64,000 nucleotides of DNA from Turneriella parva DSM 21527 (lineage in GTDB: Bacteria; Spirochaetota; Leptospiria; Turneriellales; Turneriellaceae), in NCBI RefSeq assembly GCF_000266885.1, contig NC_018020.1, positions 3,410,001-3,474,000 on the forward strand, given 5' to 3'. Below the pieces are notes generated by a model that did no database searches, was not told where the DNA came from, and saw only the letters and a program-made list of their open reading frames with translations. Every line of letters starts with the position of its first letter. The stretch's first letter is position 1. The translations under genes and the position numbers were made by a program. Shown one piece after another: positions 1 to 7,527 of this stretch.

Positions 1-52
1 AATGATTTTGCGGCAATTCTCAGGCTCTCTCCCCTGACTTATGGCCGTGAAT

Positions 53-184
53 CTATTTACTATCCCGACGTAATCGGTTAGACACCTGTTCAGCTATCAG
101 GCGCAACATGCCGACGGCGATTAAATATCCCGCACCAGTGAACGTGACGAGAAACGCAATCGTTGCCAATGGGCTCCTGCGCAC
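53..184 (-). CDS. Small single-TM membrane protein, paralogue of the 752-877 gene
   Basis: This short reading frame encodes about 38-43 residues and is homologous to the protein at 752-877: both contain the string TFTGAGYLIAVGM followed by RLIAEQV. It has one hydrophobic segment and a basic C-terminus. The start is uncertain. A GTG at 184 gives 43 residues. A TTG at 169 gives 38 residues and has AGGAG four bases upstream, so it is at least as likely. The function is unknown. The conservation of the protein frame in two diverged copies is the main reason to call it a gene. Confidence 0.5.
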   Translation of the reverse strand: MRRSPLATIAFLVTFTGAGYLIAVGMLRLIAEQVSNRLRRDSK

Positions 185-221
185 ATTCTAACAAGATTTA
201 TCAGCCCCGTCAAGAAATTGG

Positions 222-449
222 CTAAGCCGCCCGCTGTGTTCGCGACCTCAACGCACGAGTCGCGAGCAAGACCGCAACCCCCACCAGCGGGCCACCGTGC
301 AGCAGCAAATCGAACCAATCCATTGGCTGGTGCAGATAGCCGTCTTTGAGCAGCAGTAGCTTCTGCCACAGATGCGGAGTTTCACCGAACGGTAACAGCG
401 CCATGATAACGGCTCCAATGATCAGATAAGTGAAGTTGGGGGATTTCAT
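222..449 (-). CDS. Small two-TM membrane protein
   Basis: A 75-residue frame starting at MKSPNF. It has two hydrophobic segments (about residues 5-21 and 47-63) separated by a polar stretch with W and H, and an Arg-rich C-terminus that is probably cytoplasmic. A start 12 codons further upstream is possible, but it would add a non-hydrophobic leader. It lies upstream of the 53-184 gene on the same strand. No family is recognised. Confidence 0.45.
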   Translation of the reverse strand: MKSPNFTYLIIGAVIMALLPFGETPHLWQKLLLLKDGYLHQPMDWFDLLLHGGPLVGVAVLLATRALRSRTQRAA

Positions 450-511
450 GAGTGTAAGATAATCAGGCTGTGGCCTGGCGGCCACTATTATACCGTGGCG
501 GGTATGTATTC

Positions 512-558
512 AGCTATGGGCTTACTTGTGGTGAGCTTGTCGAACCAAGCCCATAGCT
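512..558. repeat. Intergenic inverted repeat, arms shared with 991-1016
   Basis: Perfect 12-bp arms AGCTATGGGCTT (512-523) and AAGCCCATAGCT (547-558) enclose a 23-base loop. The same arm sequence forms an uninterrupted 26-bp palindrome at 991-1016. The repeat lies between small genes and could be a terminator or a small dispersed repeat. No T-run follows. Confidence 0.6.
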
Positions 559-590
559 AAATGAGTTGGGGCCACAAATAGCATAGATCT

Positions 591-755
591 CTATTTCTTC
601 TTGATAAAGTCATAGATCGCCACCAACGATGTGGTCAGTGCAAGAAGGGTAATGAGAGTCTCAACGGTCTTCGCGTATTCTTTGTAGCTTTGTAAAAGCA
701 AGACTCCGCAAGCCAAAATTGCGAATCCGATCAATAACAGAATTCGTGAATTCAC
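591..755 (-). CDS. Small membrane protein (54 aa), translationally coupled
   Basis: GTG-initiated frame of 54 residues with two hydrophobic stretches (ILLLIGFAILACGVLLL and TLITLLALTTSLVAIYDF) and a KKK C-terminus. The start overlaps the stop of the upstream 41-residue gene as GTGA, which suggests coupled translation. The size and two-helix hairpin resemble holin-like or small toxin-like membrane proteins, but no family is recognised. Confidence 0.5.
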   Translation of the reverse strand: MNSRILLLIGFAILACGVLLLQSYKEYAKTVETLITLLALTTSLVAIYDFIKKK

Positions 756-877
756 TTGTTATCACGATTGAGTCGGCTTGCTACTTGTTCAGCGATTAGC
801 CGCGACATACCAACGGCAATTAAATAACCGGCGCCGGTGAAGGTTATGAGAAAAGCAATAGTTGCCAGCACGCTCAT
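752..877 (-). CDS. Small single-TM membrane protein (41 aa)
   Basis: ATG-initiated frame of 41 residues: a hydrophobic N-terminal helix (about residues 4-24) followed by a charged tail rich in R, N and D. It is the paralogue of 53-184. Upstream DNA (TCTAACAAGATTTATCAG and the following bases) is also shared by the two loci, so gene plus leader were duplicated together. It overlaps the downstream 54-residue gene by GTGA. Confidence 0.5.
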   Translation of the reverse strand: MSVLATIAFLITFTGAGYLIAVGMSRLIAEQVASRLNRDNK

Positions 878-990
878 GTATGCAATCTAACAAGATTTAT
901 CAGACCTGTCAAGAATTTGCCTAAGCCCCGAAACGGCGGTCGAGGGCTGTGTTTTCCTTTTTGCCCACGAATGAATTCGGCAATGCCTTT

Positions 991-1016
991 CAGCTATGGG
1001 CTTAAGCCCATAGCTG
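991..1016. repeat. Perfect 26-bp palindrome
   Basis: CAGCTATGGGCTT followed directly by its reverse complement. The arm is the same as in the stem-loop at 512-558. The region 878-1307 has no gene I can support. It holds this palindrome, a 12-bp stem hairpin (1044-1055 with 1061-1072) and the hairpin at 1214-1247. Confidence 0.6.
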
Positions 1017-1020
1017 GAAG

Positions 1021-1210
1021 ATTGGCGCACCTCACCCTCCCAGCCTCCCTCTCCACTATGTGGAGAGGGAGGAGAAAGACAGGTTACGCGAATCGGCAAA
1101 ATGCGTTCTGGCTCCCCTCTCTACATCGTGGCGAGGGGCTGGGGTGAGGTTATATCCCCCGCCCTTCGGGGACGCCCTCTCCTTTAGGAGCGGGTCACGC
1201 GGTGAGGTGC
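1021..1210. repeat. Intergenic CTCTCC/GGAGAG repeat
   Basis: Contains CCTCCCTCTCCA, a 5-base loop and its complement, then CTCCCCTCTC...GAGGGGCTGGGGTGAGG. A related block with CTCTCC-TAAA-GGAGAG and GGGGTGAGG lies at 12727-12805. This kind of CCCTCTCC/GGAGAGGG intergenic repeat is common in unrelated bacteria. No coding content is seen. Confidence 0.5.
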
Positions 1211-1213
1211 CTT

Positions 1214-1247
1214 CCTTTTGCCCCCGAATCAATTCGGGGGCAAAAGG
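1214..1247 (-). terminator. Long hairpin downstream of the Ig-like protein gene
   Basis: 16-bp perfect stem (1214-1229 with 1232-1247) with a two-base loop, containing TTTTGCCCCCGAAT. It lies about 60 bp past the stop of the 1308-5327 gene, so it may terminate the six-gene operon. The A-rich arm gives a modest U-run on the transcript. Confidence 0.5.
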
Positions 1248-1307
1248 GAAAGTTTCGGCAAAATATCTTTGTTTAGCATCGCAGCGGTGGTTGGCATGAC
1301 CTTTGCG

Positions 1308-4300
1308 CTACGGGCCGCTTATGATTTTTAACTCATCTAATCGTAGCACCCCTGTTGAAGCAATGGTGCCACCGGCTTGCGAAGTGGTATTTGTTGGTGC
1401 GACCCTAAACGTGACTGTTGCCGGGCCATCAATAGTAGGTACTGCGGACAAATCAGAAGTCCATTGATTAAAATTAGTGTTTGCTATGCTGCTAATGCTC
1501 CCGATTGCCGATGCATATCCGTCAACGCTGTAGTAAAGACTAAGATTTCCTGGGCCAGTGCCCGATACACGCACGGCGGCTCGAAATGTTTTCAGTTTCA
1601 GCGAATAACCCGCAGATATATCAACGACAAACTGCAGGTACTTCACTGTTGGCCCCACTGTACCATCGAGAGCAGTTACGCCAGCCGAAAAATTTCCAGC
1701 GGTGGAAGCTGCAGGTAGTGCCTGTGCAGCAGATACGCCCAAAACACAACCTAAAGTTATGCCACTCGCAGTCAGAGAAGAAATTGAATTTATTCCGGTG
1801 ACGGCGCTGGCCTGATTCGCGGTTGAAAAACCACTTGTCGCACAAGGTGCCTGCACAGAGGTCGGTGGTGACGCCGCCGTTGCAAAACCGAAGTACGTAA
1901 TATCGGTGTCCGCAGCGATTGGTGTCGGCCCTGCCCCCGTACCTGTAAACGTAGCCACGCCGGGACTTGTCGCGAGCAGCGCGCCATCACTACTGCGCGT
2001 TACACCTGAAACACAAACTTTGTACGAGGTGCTTGCAGTTTGCGCCGCCGTGGTCAATGTAACGACGCTGCCGGCACGAGATGCTGCAGAGACTGCAACG
2101 ACTGCGCCGGTGCCGCAAGAACTGGCAGCCAAAACAACCTCATAGTTGCCTGGTGTCTCGGCTTCAGCCTGATTTGGCGCAGCACTAAAGGTGACCGTCG
2201 CCGTTGTATTTCCTGTTGATACCGCAGAGTTTACATTGAACGCATCGGATGGTGTTGCGGTCGCTGTCACGCCCGTGCTGAGATAAGCACCGGTGTTATG
2301 TGTCGAGCACACCCGGTAATAGTACTGCGTGCCGTTGGTGAGGCCAGTGTGCACATAAGGCGAAGTGCTGCCGGTGTAGAGTGCCGTACCCGTGCAGTCT
2401 GCGGGTGAGCTGCCGGTCTGGCCCACGATTTTAACTCCACCGTTGCCATTGCCGACCGTAAACGCGATTGAGACCTGCGTGTTGCTGGGGGTTGCCGTTA
2501 CGCCGGTTGGCTCAGTGAGTGCGGTCGTTGTCCAGGTAGCGCTGTAGTCAGCGGCGAGCGCTGTCCCGGCGGAACTTGTGGCGCCGGTCGTTACACAATG
2601 CGCGTATGTTGTCAATGGCTTGAGAGTGGTTAATGCATATGTGAAGATGGTATTGCCACCACTGGCGGTCGGCGTACCGGTTGAAACGGTTGTTCCGCTG
2701 CAATTTGTTTCTTTGACCGTGTACGCGCCGTTGACACTCGCGACATTCATGGCTTTGTTAAACGTCACGCTGGCGCTGGGCGCAAAGGCTATGCCAGTCG
2801 CTGCACTTGCAGGCACCACTGTGCTCACAGTCGGCGGCGCAGTGTCGATCGGTACGCACGGATTATTGGCATTATCCAGAAACTGTATGTCATCGAAGGT
2901 CAGGTTATACGCTGCAGGGTTACCCCAGCGGATCCGAAAAGTATCCATGGAACCGCCCGCAAGGTTGTCGATACGGCATACTGCCGTCATCCAGGCACCA
3001 CCGGTGTTGATATCTGTCTGAGTATAACTGGCGCTCGCAGGCTCAATAGTTGTCGCCGTTGAAATGCTCGTAGCCAACTGATCATTGCCGATGCTGCAAT
3101 AATTGGCTGCGGTACCGCCCGCAGTTTGCAGCTGAATAGCAAAAGATCGGCCCGTGCTCGTGCCACGCACTTTTAGGCTAAGGCGTGAGCATGTACCCGC
3201 AAGCGGTGTAGCGTTCGTCGCGTAAGAGAGCACGTTGCCATTCGCCGATGTGGCTGCGGTCGTAATGTTTGCTCCACGGGTACCCTCGACTGGCGAAGTC
3301 GTATCCTGTGTGATATTTGTCGAAGCTGAGCCCGTAACGCCCCCACCGCCGCTGGGTGGTGTCCCATAGACCCAACCCGTTGGCTGGTTCGCCGTCGCCC
3401 ACGACTCAAAGTTGGCAAAATTACTCGTCTGCGTGGATGCACGCCATGATGCAGATGAAGCTGTTGCAAGTGCGAGCGAGGATGTGTTCTGTACTGCTGT
3501 CGTTACGCATGTTGTGTACTGGTTACCATCAACCAATTGTCCACCGGTCAATGTGAGTGTGAACGTCTTTTGTGCATTGCTGTTTGTAATGCCTCCTGTA
3601 GTTGCCAGAGCTGCGGCTGCACAATCAGTGCCGGCCACCACTTTGAATGAAGTCGACGTGACTGTCGCCGTCGTTATCGCCTGGTCGAAGCCAACGGAAA
3701 CCTGAGTTGATGCAGTATTAAAGCCACCACCATTCGCAGGGCTGAAGAAACTGATCGTTGGAGCTACGGTATAGGTCAGATTCTTAATGCCAAAGCCATT
3801 CTCTCCACCACCAGATGTTACACCGTCATAATTCGTTGTTCCCCCGGCACCTGTGCCATAGATGCGCAACTCAAGGTTGTTGCTAAAGCGCCCCATTACA
3901 GCCCGGCCGGGTGTAAAGACAATGCCATTAGCAAGCAAACTTGCGGCAAGAGCTGTATTTGTGACATTAATCGTCGTACTGCCACCGAAGCTGGCAGGGT
4001 AAACACCAGAGGCTAAGGCTCCAGTGATTGTCACAGGGGTGGTAAAGACATAGAGCCTTCCGTCCGCTCCGTTCACGAAGTCGGTGCTAAATGTGACATT
4101 TCCGCTTACGGTTGTCCCCAGATTTGCGAGATAATTTGCATTTGCAGACCCTTCGGTAAAATCACCTGCGGTGAATGGTTCAGAAACAAAACCGTTGATT
4201 GAGCCGTCGCAAATACTGCCCGCCGTCTTCTTAACAATTTGTAGCTGCTGATTGAATGATGCCACGCACAGATTGGCCCATACTGCGCCAGCGAAAGTGA

Positions 4301-5327
4301 TACGGTCACCTGGTGTCAGATTCAATGTCGTCGTGGGATTAACAGAACCCGTGAAGACAAAGATACCTGCGCCTGACTGAGTTTGTTGTATGTTGAACCC
4401 CATGTTCGATCCGTCACGATGAACCGAGGTCACCGTCACCTGAGGTAGCGTACATGCGGAGAGCGAATACCTGGTGTTATTTGTCGTCGGCGAACCCTGC
4501 TGCGTTTTTATATCCTCAATCGTACCACAGGCCGGCGTACCACTCCCATTCACACCACTGTTATAGTTGGGTACGGCATCGTATGTAAATATCTTATAGT
4601 AATAGGTTGTACCGTCTGTTAGGCCCGTATCATTGCACGTCGCCTGTGGTGTGGCGAGGTTGCCGCTGCAGGCAACGGTTGCCGTGGCGTCGCTCTGGTC
4701 GGTGATATCGTTTGTCGTCTTACGTAAAATTCGCACGCCTGCAAAATCTGAATCGGCAGGATTAGTCCAGCTGAGCACAAGGCGCCCGAGGGCAGGTTGT
4801 ACGGTAAAACCTGTCACGTTCGCTGGCGGGGTATTATCTACTGCCGAAGCTGTCCAGCTGACTAGGGCAGCCGTCAGTGCATTGCCAGCCACGTCAGTGA
4901 TCGCGCCAGTCACACAAGTCGAGTACTGTTGTGTTGCGATAAGCTGGCTGGCATTGAGAGTTATGGTGAAAGTCTGATTGCTGTTTGAGGCTACAGGCGC
5001 TGCCGAAGTGAGCTGCGTGCCCGTGCAATTGTTGCCGTTTTTTACATGAAATGAAGACGTCGTGACGTTAGCAACATTCATAGGTTCGCTGAAGGTGACC
5101 GAAATGAGCACAGCATTAGCAGCCAGAGTTCCGCCGTTCACGGGTGAATAGCTCGATACCGTCGGCGAGGTCGTATCATTGCTCGGCGTATTGACGATGC
5201 CCGATCCTGTAATACCACTTTCCGCATTATTCGCATTGTCCGTACGCCCACCACAATACGCTGCAAAGAGCGCGATGACGAGCACCATAGCCAGATTATG
5301 TCGCAGCTTTTTCATTTGTTTCTCCAA
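1308..5327 (-). CDS. Large secreted lipoprotein with Ig-like (Big_5) and FN3 repeats
   Basis: 1339 residues. The N-terminal signal has a hydrophobic core (MVLVIALFAAY) followed by C, G, G, so it is probably a spirochaetal lipoprotein. At least three bacterial Ig-like modules of the SbsA/Big_5 type are visible. Each has P-V/T-V-S, VTFSEPMN or VTFNKAMN, and a YxTCVTxAxxDxAGNAL-type ending, near residues 50-160, 520-630 and 830-930. FN3-like segments with DGTTYYYK and NGTQYYYR lie between them. Around residues 270-500 is an OB-fold-like region (GFNIQQTQSGAGIFVF ... GDRITFAG) resembling regions of secreted nucleases. It is the last gene of the 12.7-1.3 kb operon, 68 bp after the endonuclease I gene. 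The role is inferred: a surface protein that may bind DNA or hold the secreted enzymes. Confidence 0.8.
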   Translation of the reverse strand: MEKQMKKLRHNLAMVLVIALFAAYCGGRTDNANNAESGITGSGIVNTPSNDTTSPTVSSYSPVNGGTLAANAVLISVTFSEPMNVANVTTSSFHVKNGNNCTGTQLTSAAPVASNSNQTFTITLNASQLIATQQYSTCVTGAITDVAGNALTAALVSWTASAVDNTPPANVTGFTVQPALGRLVLSWTNPADSDFAGVRILRKTTNDITDQSDATATVACSGNLATPQATCNDTGLTDGTTYYYKIFTYDAVPNYNSGVNGSGTPACGTIEDIKTQQGSPTTNNTRYSLSACTLPQVTVTSVHRDGSNMGFNIQQTQSGAGIFVFTGSVNPTTTLNLTPGDRITFAGAVWANLCVASFNQQLQIVKKTAGSICDGSINGFVSEPFTAGDFTEGSANANYLANLGTTVSGNVTFSTDFVNGADGRLYVFTTPVTITGALASGVYPASFGGSTTINVTNTALAASLLANGIVFTPGRAVMGRFSNNLELRIYGTGAGGTTNYDGVTSGGGENGFGIKNLTYTVAPTISFFSPANGGGFNTASTQVSVGFDQAITTATVTSTSFKVVAGTDCAAAALATTGGITNSNAQKTFTLTLTGGQLVDGNQYTTCVTTAVQNTSSLALATASSASWRASTQTSNFANFESWATANQPTGWVYGTPPSGGGGVTGSASTNITQDTTSPVEGTRGANITTAATSANGNVLSYATNATPLAGTCSRLSLKVRGTSTGRSFAIQLQTAGGTAANYCSIGNDQLATSISTATTIEPASASYTQTDINTGGAWMTAVCRIDNLAGGSMDTFRIRWGNPAAYNLTFDDIQFLDNANNPCVPIDTAPPTVSTVVPASAATGIAFAPSASVTFNKAMNVASVNGAYTVKETNCSGTTVSTGTPTASGGNTIFTYALTTLKPLTTYAHCVTTGATSSAGTALAADYSATWTTTALTEPTGVTATPSNTQVSIAFTVGNGNGGVKIVGQTGSSPADCTGTALYTGSTSPYVHTGLTNGTQYYYRVCSTHNTGAYLSTGVTATATPSDAFNVNSAVSTGNTTATVTFSAAPNQAEAETPGNYEVVLAASSCGTGAVVAVSAASRAGSVVTLTTAAQTASTSYKVCVSGVTRSSDGALLATSPGVATFTGTGAGPTPIAADTDITYFGFATAASPPTSVQAPCATSGFSTANQASAVTGINSISSLTASGITLGCVLGVSAAQALPAASTAGNFSAGVTALDGTVGPTVKYLQFVVDISAGYSLKLKTFRAAVRVSGTGPGNLSLYYSVDGYASAIGSISSIANTNFNQWTSDLSAVPTIDGPATVTFRVAPTNTTSQAGGTIASTGVLRLDELKIISGP

Positions 5328-5395
5328 TGCTCTACTACACTATTACCACCGGAGCAACAAAAGTGCCAGCTTTTACACAGTGCACAATTGCCACT

Positions 5396-6547
5396 CTAAA
5401 AATCCGCAATTTTCGCAACCCATTCAGGATGGTCGACATATGGATTTCTGTTTCCCTGAATGCGGTGAATAAGATCATTGCGCGCGCGTTCGACGTCGTC
5501 GACCGGGTCGTCGTTGTGCCACTTGCGTAGCATGGTTTCTTGCCAGCCTTTTATGTTCGCCTTGTTCGCCGCGGCAACGTTTTGCCAGCAGGTGTCTTCA
5601 AGGTAGTAACGGGTTGCCATATAGAAATAGATGCGCGCAATATCGCCTTTAATTCCCGCGGGCGGCTCGAAGACTGTGAGGCCGGTGCACGGCACACGCG
5701 AATCGTCCCCGTCAAGGCAGGTCGGCGTTGCCGGAGTGATCGCTGCCACGTCGGGAGCGCCCGAAAGCGAAGGGTTGCAGGTTGCCCCACATGTGCCAGC
5801 ACCGCTCACCTCACCAAAAGGATTATCGCTCCTAATTGTGTTTGCATCACGGTTTGTCGGTATCACATGAACCATGTCAGCGTATGCCCGGTAATCCCAA
5901 TTCTTAGTAGGATAATCGTTAGCACCTTCATTGTTTGCATTATAGCAATAACTACCTGAGGCCGAGTCGTTAACGGGCGTAGCTCCGGCCGCATACCAGC
6001 TTTTGGGCCAACTGTGCTCACGATTATATTTATTCGAGCCTGAGCCAGGGTCTTGATCGCCGCCGCTGCTCGCAAAAAGTTCGGCAATATTTGTTCCCGG
6101 AACGGTTCGGCAGACCGAATTGTACCAATCAGTAATCTGTCGCGAGGTGCAATCAGTTCGCAGAGGATTTATGCCTCGGATCGCATAGGCGATATATGCA
6201 TCCCACATATCAAACCGGCCGTTCACAGGCAGCGAGAAATTATTCAGGTATGAGATGCTGTCACCAATATATGTAAACGTATAACCGGTCGGTTGGGCTA
6301 TTCCGTTTTCCTGGTATTTTATTACACGGTGATTCTTAATCTTGTTGTGCAATGTCGTCTTGAGCGCCGTATCAGATTGACACGAGTTCACTCCTATCCA
6401 AAAGCCGCGGTGATCATTGCTCACTACCGTGCAGCCGTCGTCGCTAATGTTCTTCGCGATTTCCAGCGAGTCGCCTTGGGTGTTAGTCGCGCATGCTGCG
6501 AGTCCGAGCGCAATCAAAACCAAAGCTGCGAAAAAATACTTTTTCAT
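5396..6547 (-). CDS. Endonuclease I family lipoprotein
   Basis: 383 residues from MKKYFF. A lipoprotein signal (LVLIALGLAAC) is followed by an endonuclease I domain (PF04231 type) with the active-site block NREHSWPKSW near residue 165 and the later DMVHVIPTNRDANTIRSDNP segment. Family members are Mg-dependent, broad-specificity secreted or periplasmic DNases. The start was chosen because its ATG overlaps the upstream stop as ATGA and begins a signal peptide. A longer frame reaching 6799 would only overlap the neighbour. The product is probably exported and membrane-anchored, and degrades extracellular DNA. Confidence 0.9.
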   Translation of the reverse strand: MKKYFFAALVLIALGLAACATNTQGDSLEIAKNISDDGCTVVSNDHRGFWIGVNSCQSDTALKTTLHNKIKNHRVIKYQENGIAQPTGYTFTYIGDSISYLNNFSLPVNGRFDMWDAYIAYAIRGINPLRTDCTSRQITDWYNSVCRTVPGTNIAELFASSGGDQDPGSGSNKYNREHSWPKSWYAAGATPVNDSASGSYCYNANNEGANDYPTKNWDYRAYADMVHVIPTNRDANTIRSDNPFGEVSGAGTCGATCNPSLSGAPDVAAITPATPTCLDGDDSRVPCTGLTVFEPPAGIKGDIARIYFYMATRYYLEDTCWQNVAAANKANIKGWQETMLRKWHNDDPVDDVERARNDLIHRIQGNRNPYVDHPEWVAKIADF

Positions 6548-7527
6548 CGTAGCGTCTCCACTTGCAGCTTCTGGCTGAGCATGATTAAGAGGTTTGCATC
6601 GGTTTGATTGTATTCGGGTGGAAAAACCGGGCCAGTGAGGCGCACCTTTGCGTCTTTTGCTATCGTATAGCTGAACATGTCGCCTGTGTCGAAGCCCGAT
6701 AAGGTGCCTGCACCGAGGTTTTTGCTCAGCTGAAACCTGATCGGTACCTTGAGCCCAGTGCACGTCTGCGCATCCGTTACACTCGTCGCACCGACACAAA
6801 TAGTCCCTTTGTATCCTGTTTGAAAGTTAAATTGAAACTCTCGGGCTTCACCGCTGACGCACTCGACAAACGAGGGAGAAGTCGTGACGTAACCTTCGAT
6901 CTGACGCACCTGATAGAGATCGGTTGCACGTACCAATGCCGCTGTCTGCTTCACATAACCAACCGAATTGCGGCTTGAAATAATCTGAATATTCTTAAAA
7001 TCAGTGATGACTGGAATCGTATTTGCGCCTGAACCGTATTTTTGCGCGCGCGTTGCGGTGAGGCGAATGCGGTCACCAAAAACTGCCATGTTTGCGGTTC
7101 GCGCATTGCTAATGTATTTCATGCTCGTGTTTTTCGCAATATCCTGCACAGGCGGTTCCTGCCCATAGGCAACAAGAATGCCCGAGGATGAATCATTCAA
7201 TACAAACGACCGCGCAAATACGGTATTCACCGCGGTGCAGCCATTGGTGCCTGTCGCAAAACCATAATCTGACGGAATCGATACAATGCCTTCAATCGGC
7301 GCGTCGGCAATCGGGCTATCGGCGGTGCCGCTTGCAGCCAGTGCATTGACTGTCGTCACCAGAGTACTGATAGAGCCGTTGAAGGCGATGGGGGTAGTCG
7401 AAAACGCAGGGTAAGTTGCTCCCTTGGCTTCATCAAAAATGTCTTTGTTGCGCTGCTCATATTCAGAGCCCGAGGTACAGGCAGCGAGCAGCACCAATGC
7501 AGGTAGAATCAAATTCAGCCTCTTCAT
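6544..7527 (-). CDS. Lipoprotein with OB-fold-like domains
   Basis: 327 residues with a signal peptide (LILPALVLLAAC) and lipobox. Two regions look like OB-fold strands of the kind found beside secreted nucleases: VFARSFVLNDSSSGILV followed by FGDRIRLTATRAQKYG, and IEGYVTTSPSF onwards. No catalytic motif is seen. It overlaps both neighbours by 4 bases (ATGA), placing it between the PLD protein and endonuclease I. It is inferred to be a nucleic-acid-binding partner of the enzymes. The family assignment is uncertain. Confidence 0.75.
   Translation of the reverse strand: MKRLNLILPALVLLAACTSGSEYEQRNKDIFDEAKGATYPAFSTTPIAFNGSISTLVTTVNALAASGTADSPIADAPIEGIVSIPSDYGFATGTNGCTAVNTVFARSFVLNDSSSGILVAYGQEPPVQDIAKNTSMKYISNARTANMAVFGDRIRLTATRAQKYGSGANTIPVITDFKNIQIISSRNSVGYVKQTAALVRATDLYQVRQIEGYVTTSPSFVECVSGEAREFQFNFQTGYKGTICVGATSVTDAQTCTGLKVPIRFQLSKNLGAGTLSGFDTGDMFSYTIAKDAKVRLTGPVFPPEYNQTDANLLIMLSQKLQVETLR

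Noticed and set aside
186-926. TCTAACAAGATTTATCAG repeats as attC-like sites in the first kilobase
   Set aside because: The left box resembles one, but no matching right box lies 170-230 bp downstream. The similarity is explained by duplication of the small gene with its leader.
6548-6799. N-terminal extension of the endonuclease I frame
   Set aside because: It overlaps the coupled upstream gene and lacks a signal. The ATGA overlap and lipobox favour the shorter start.
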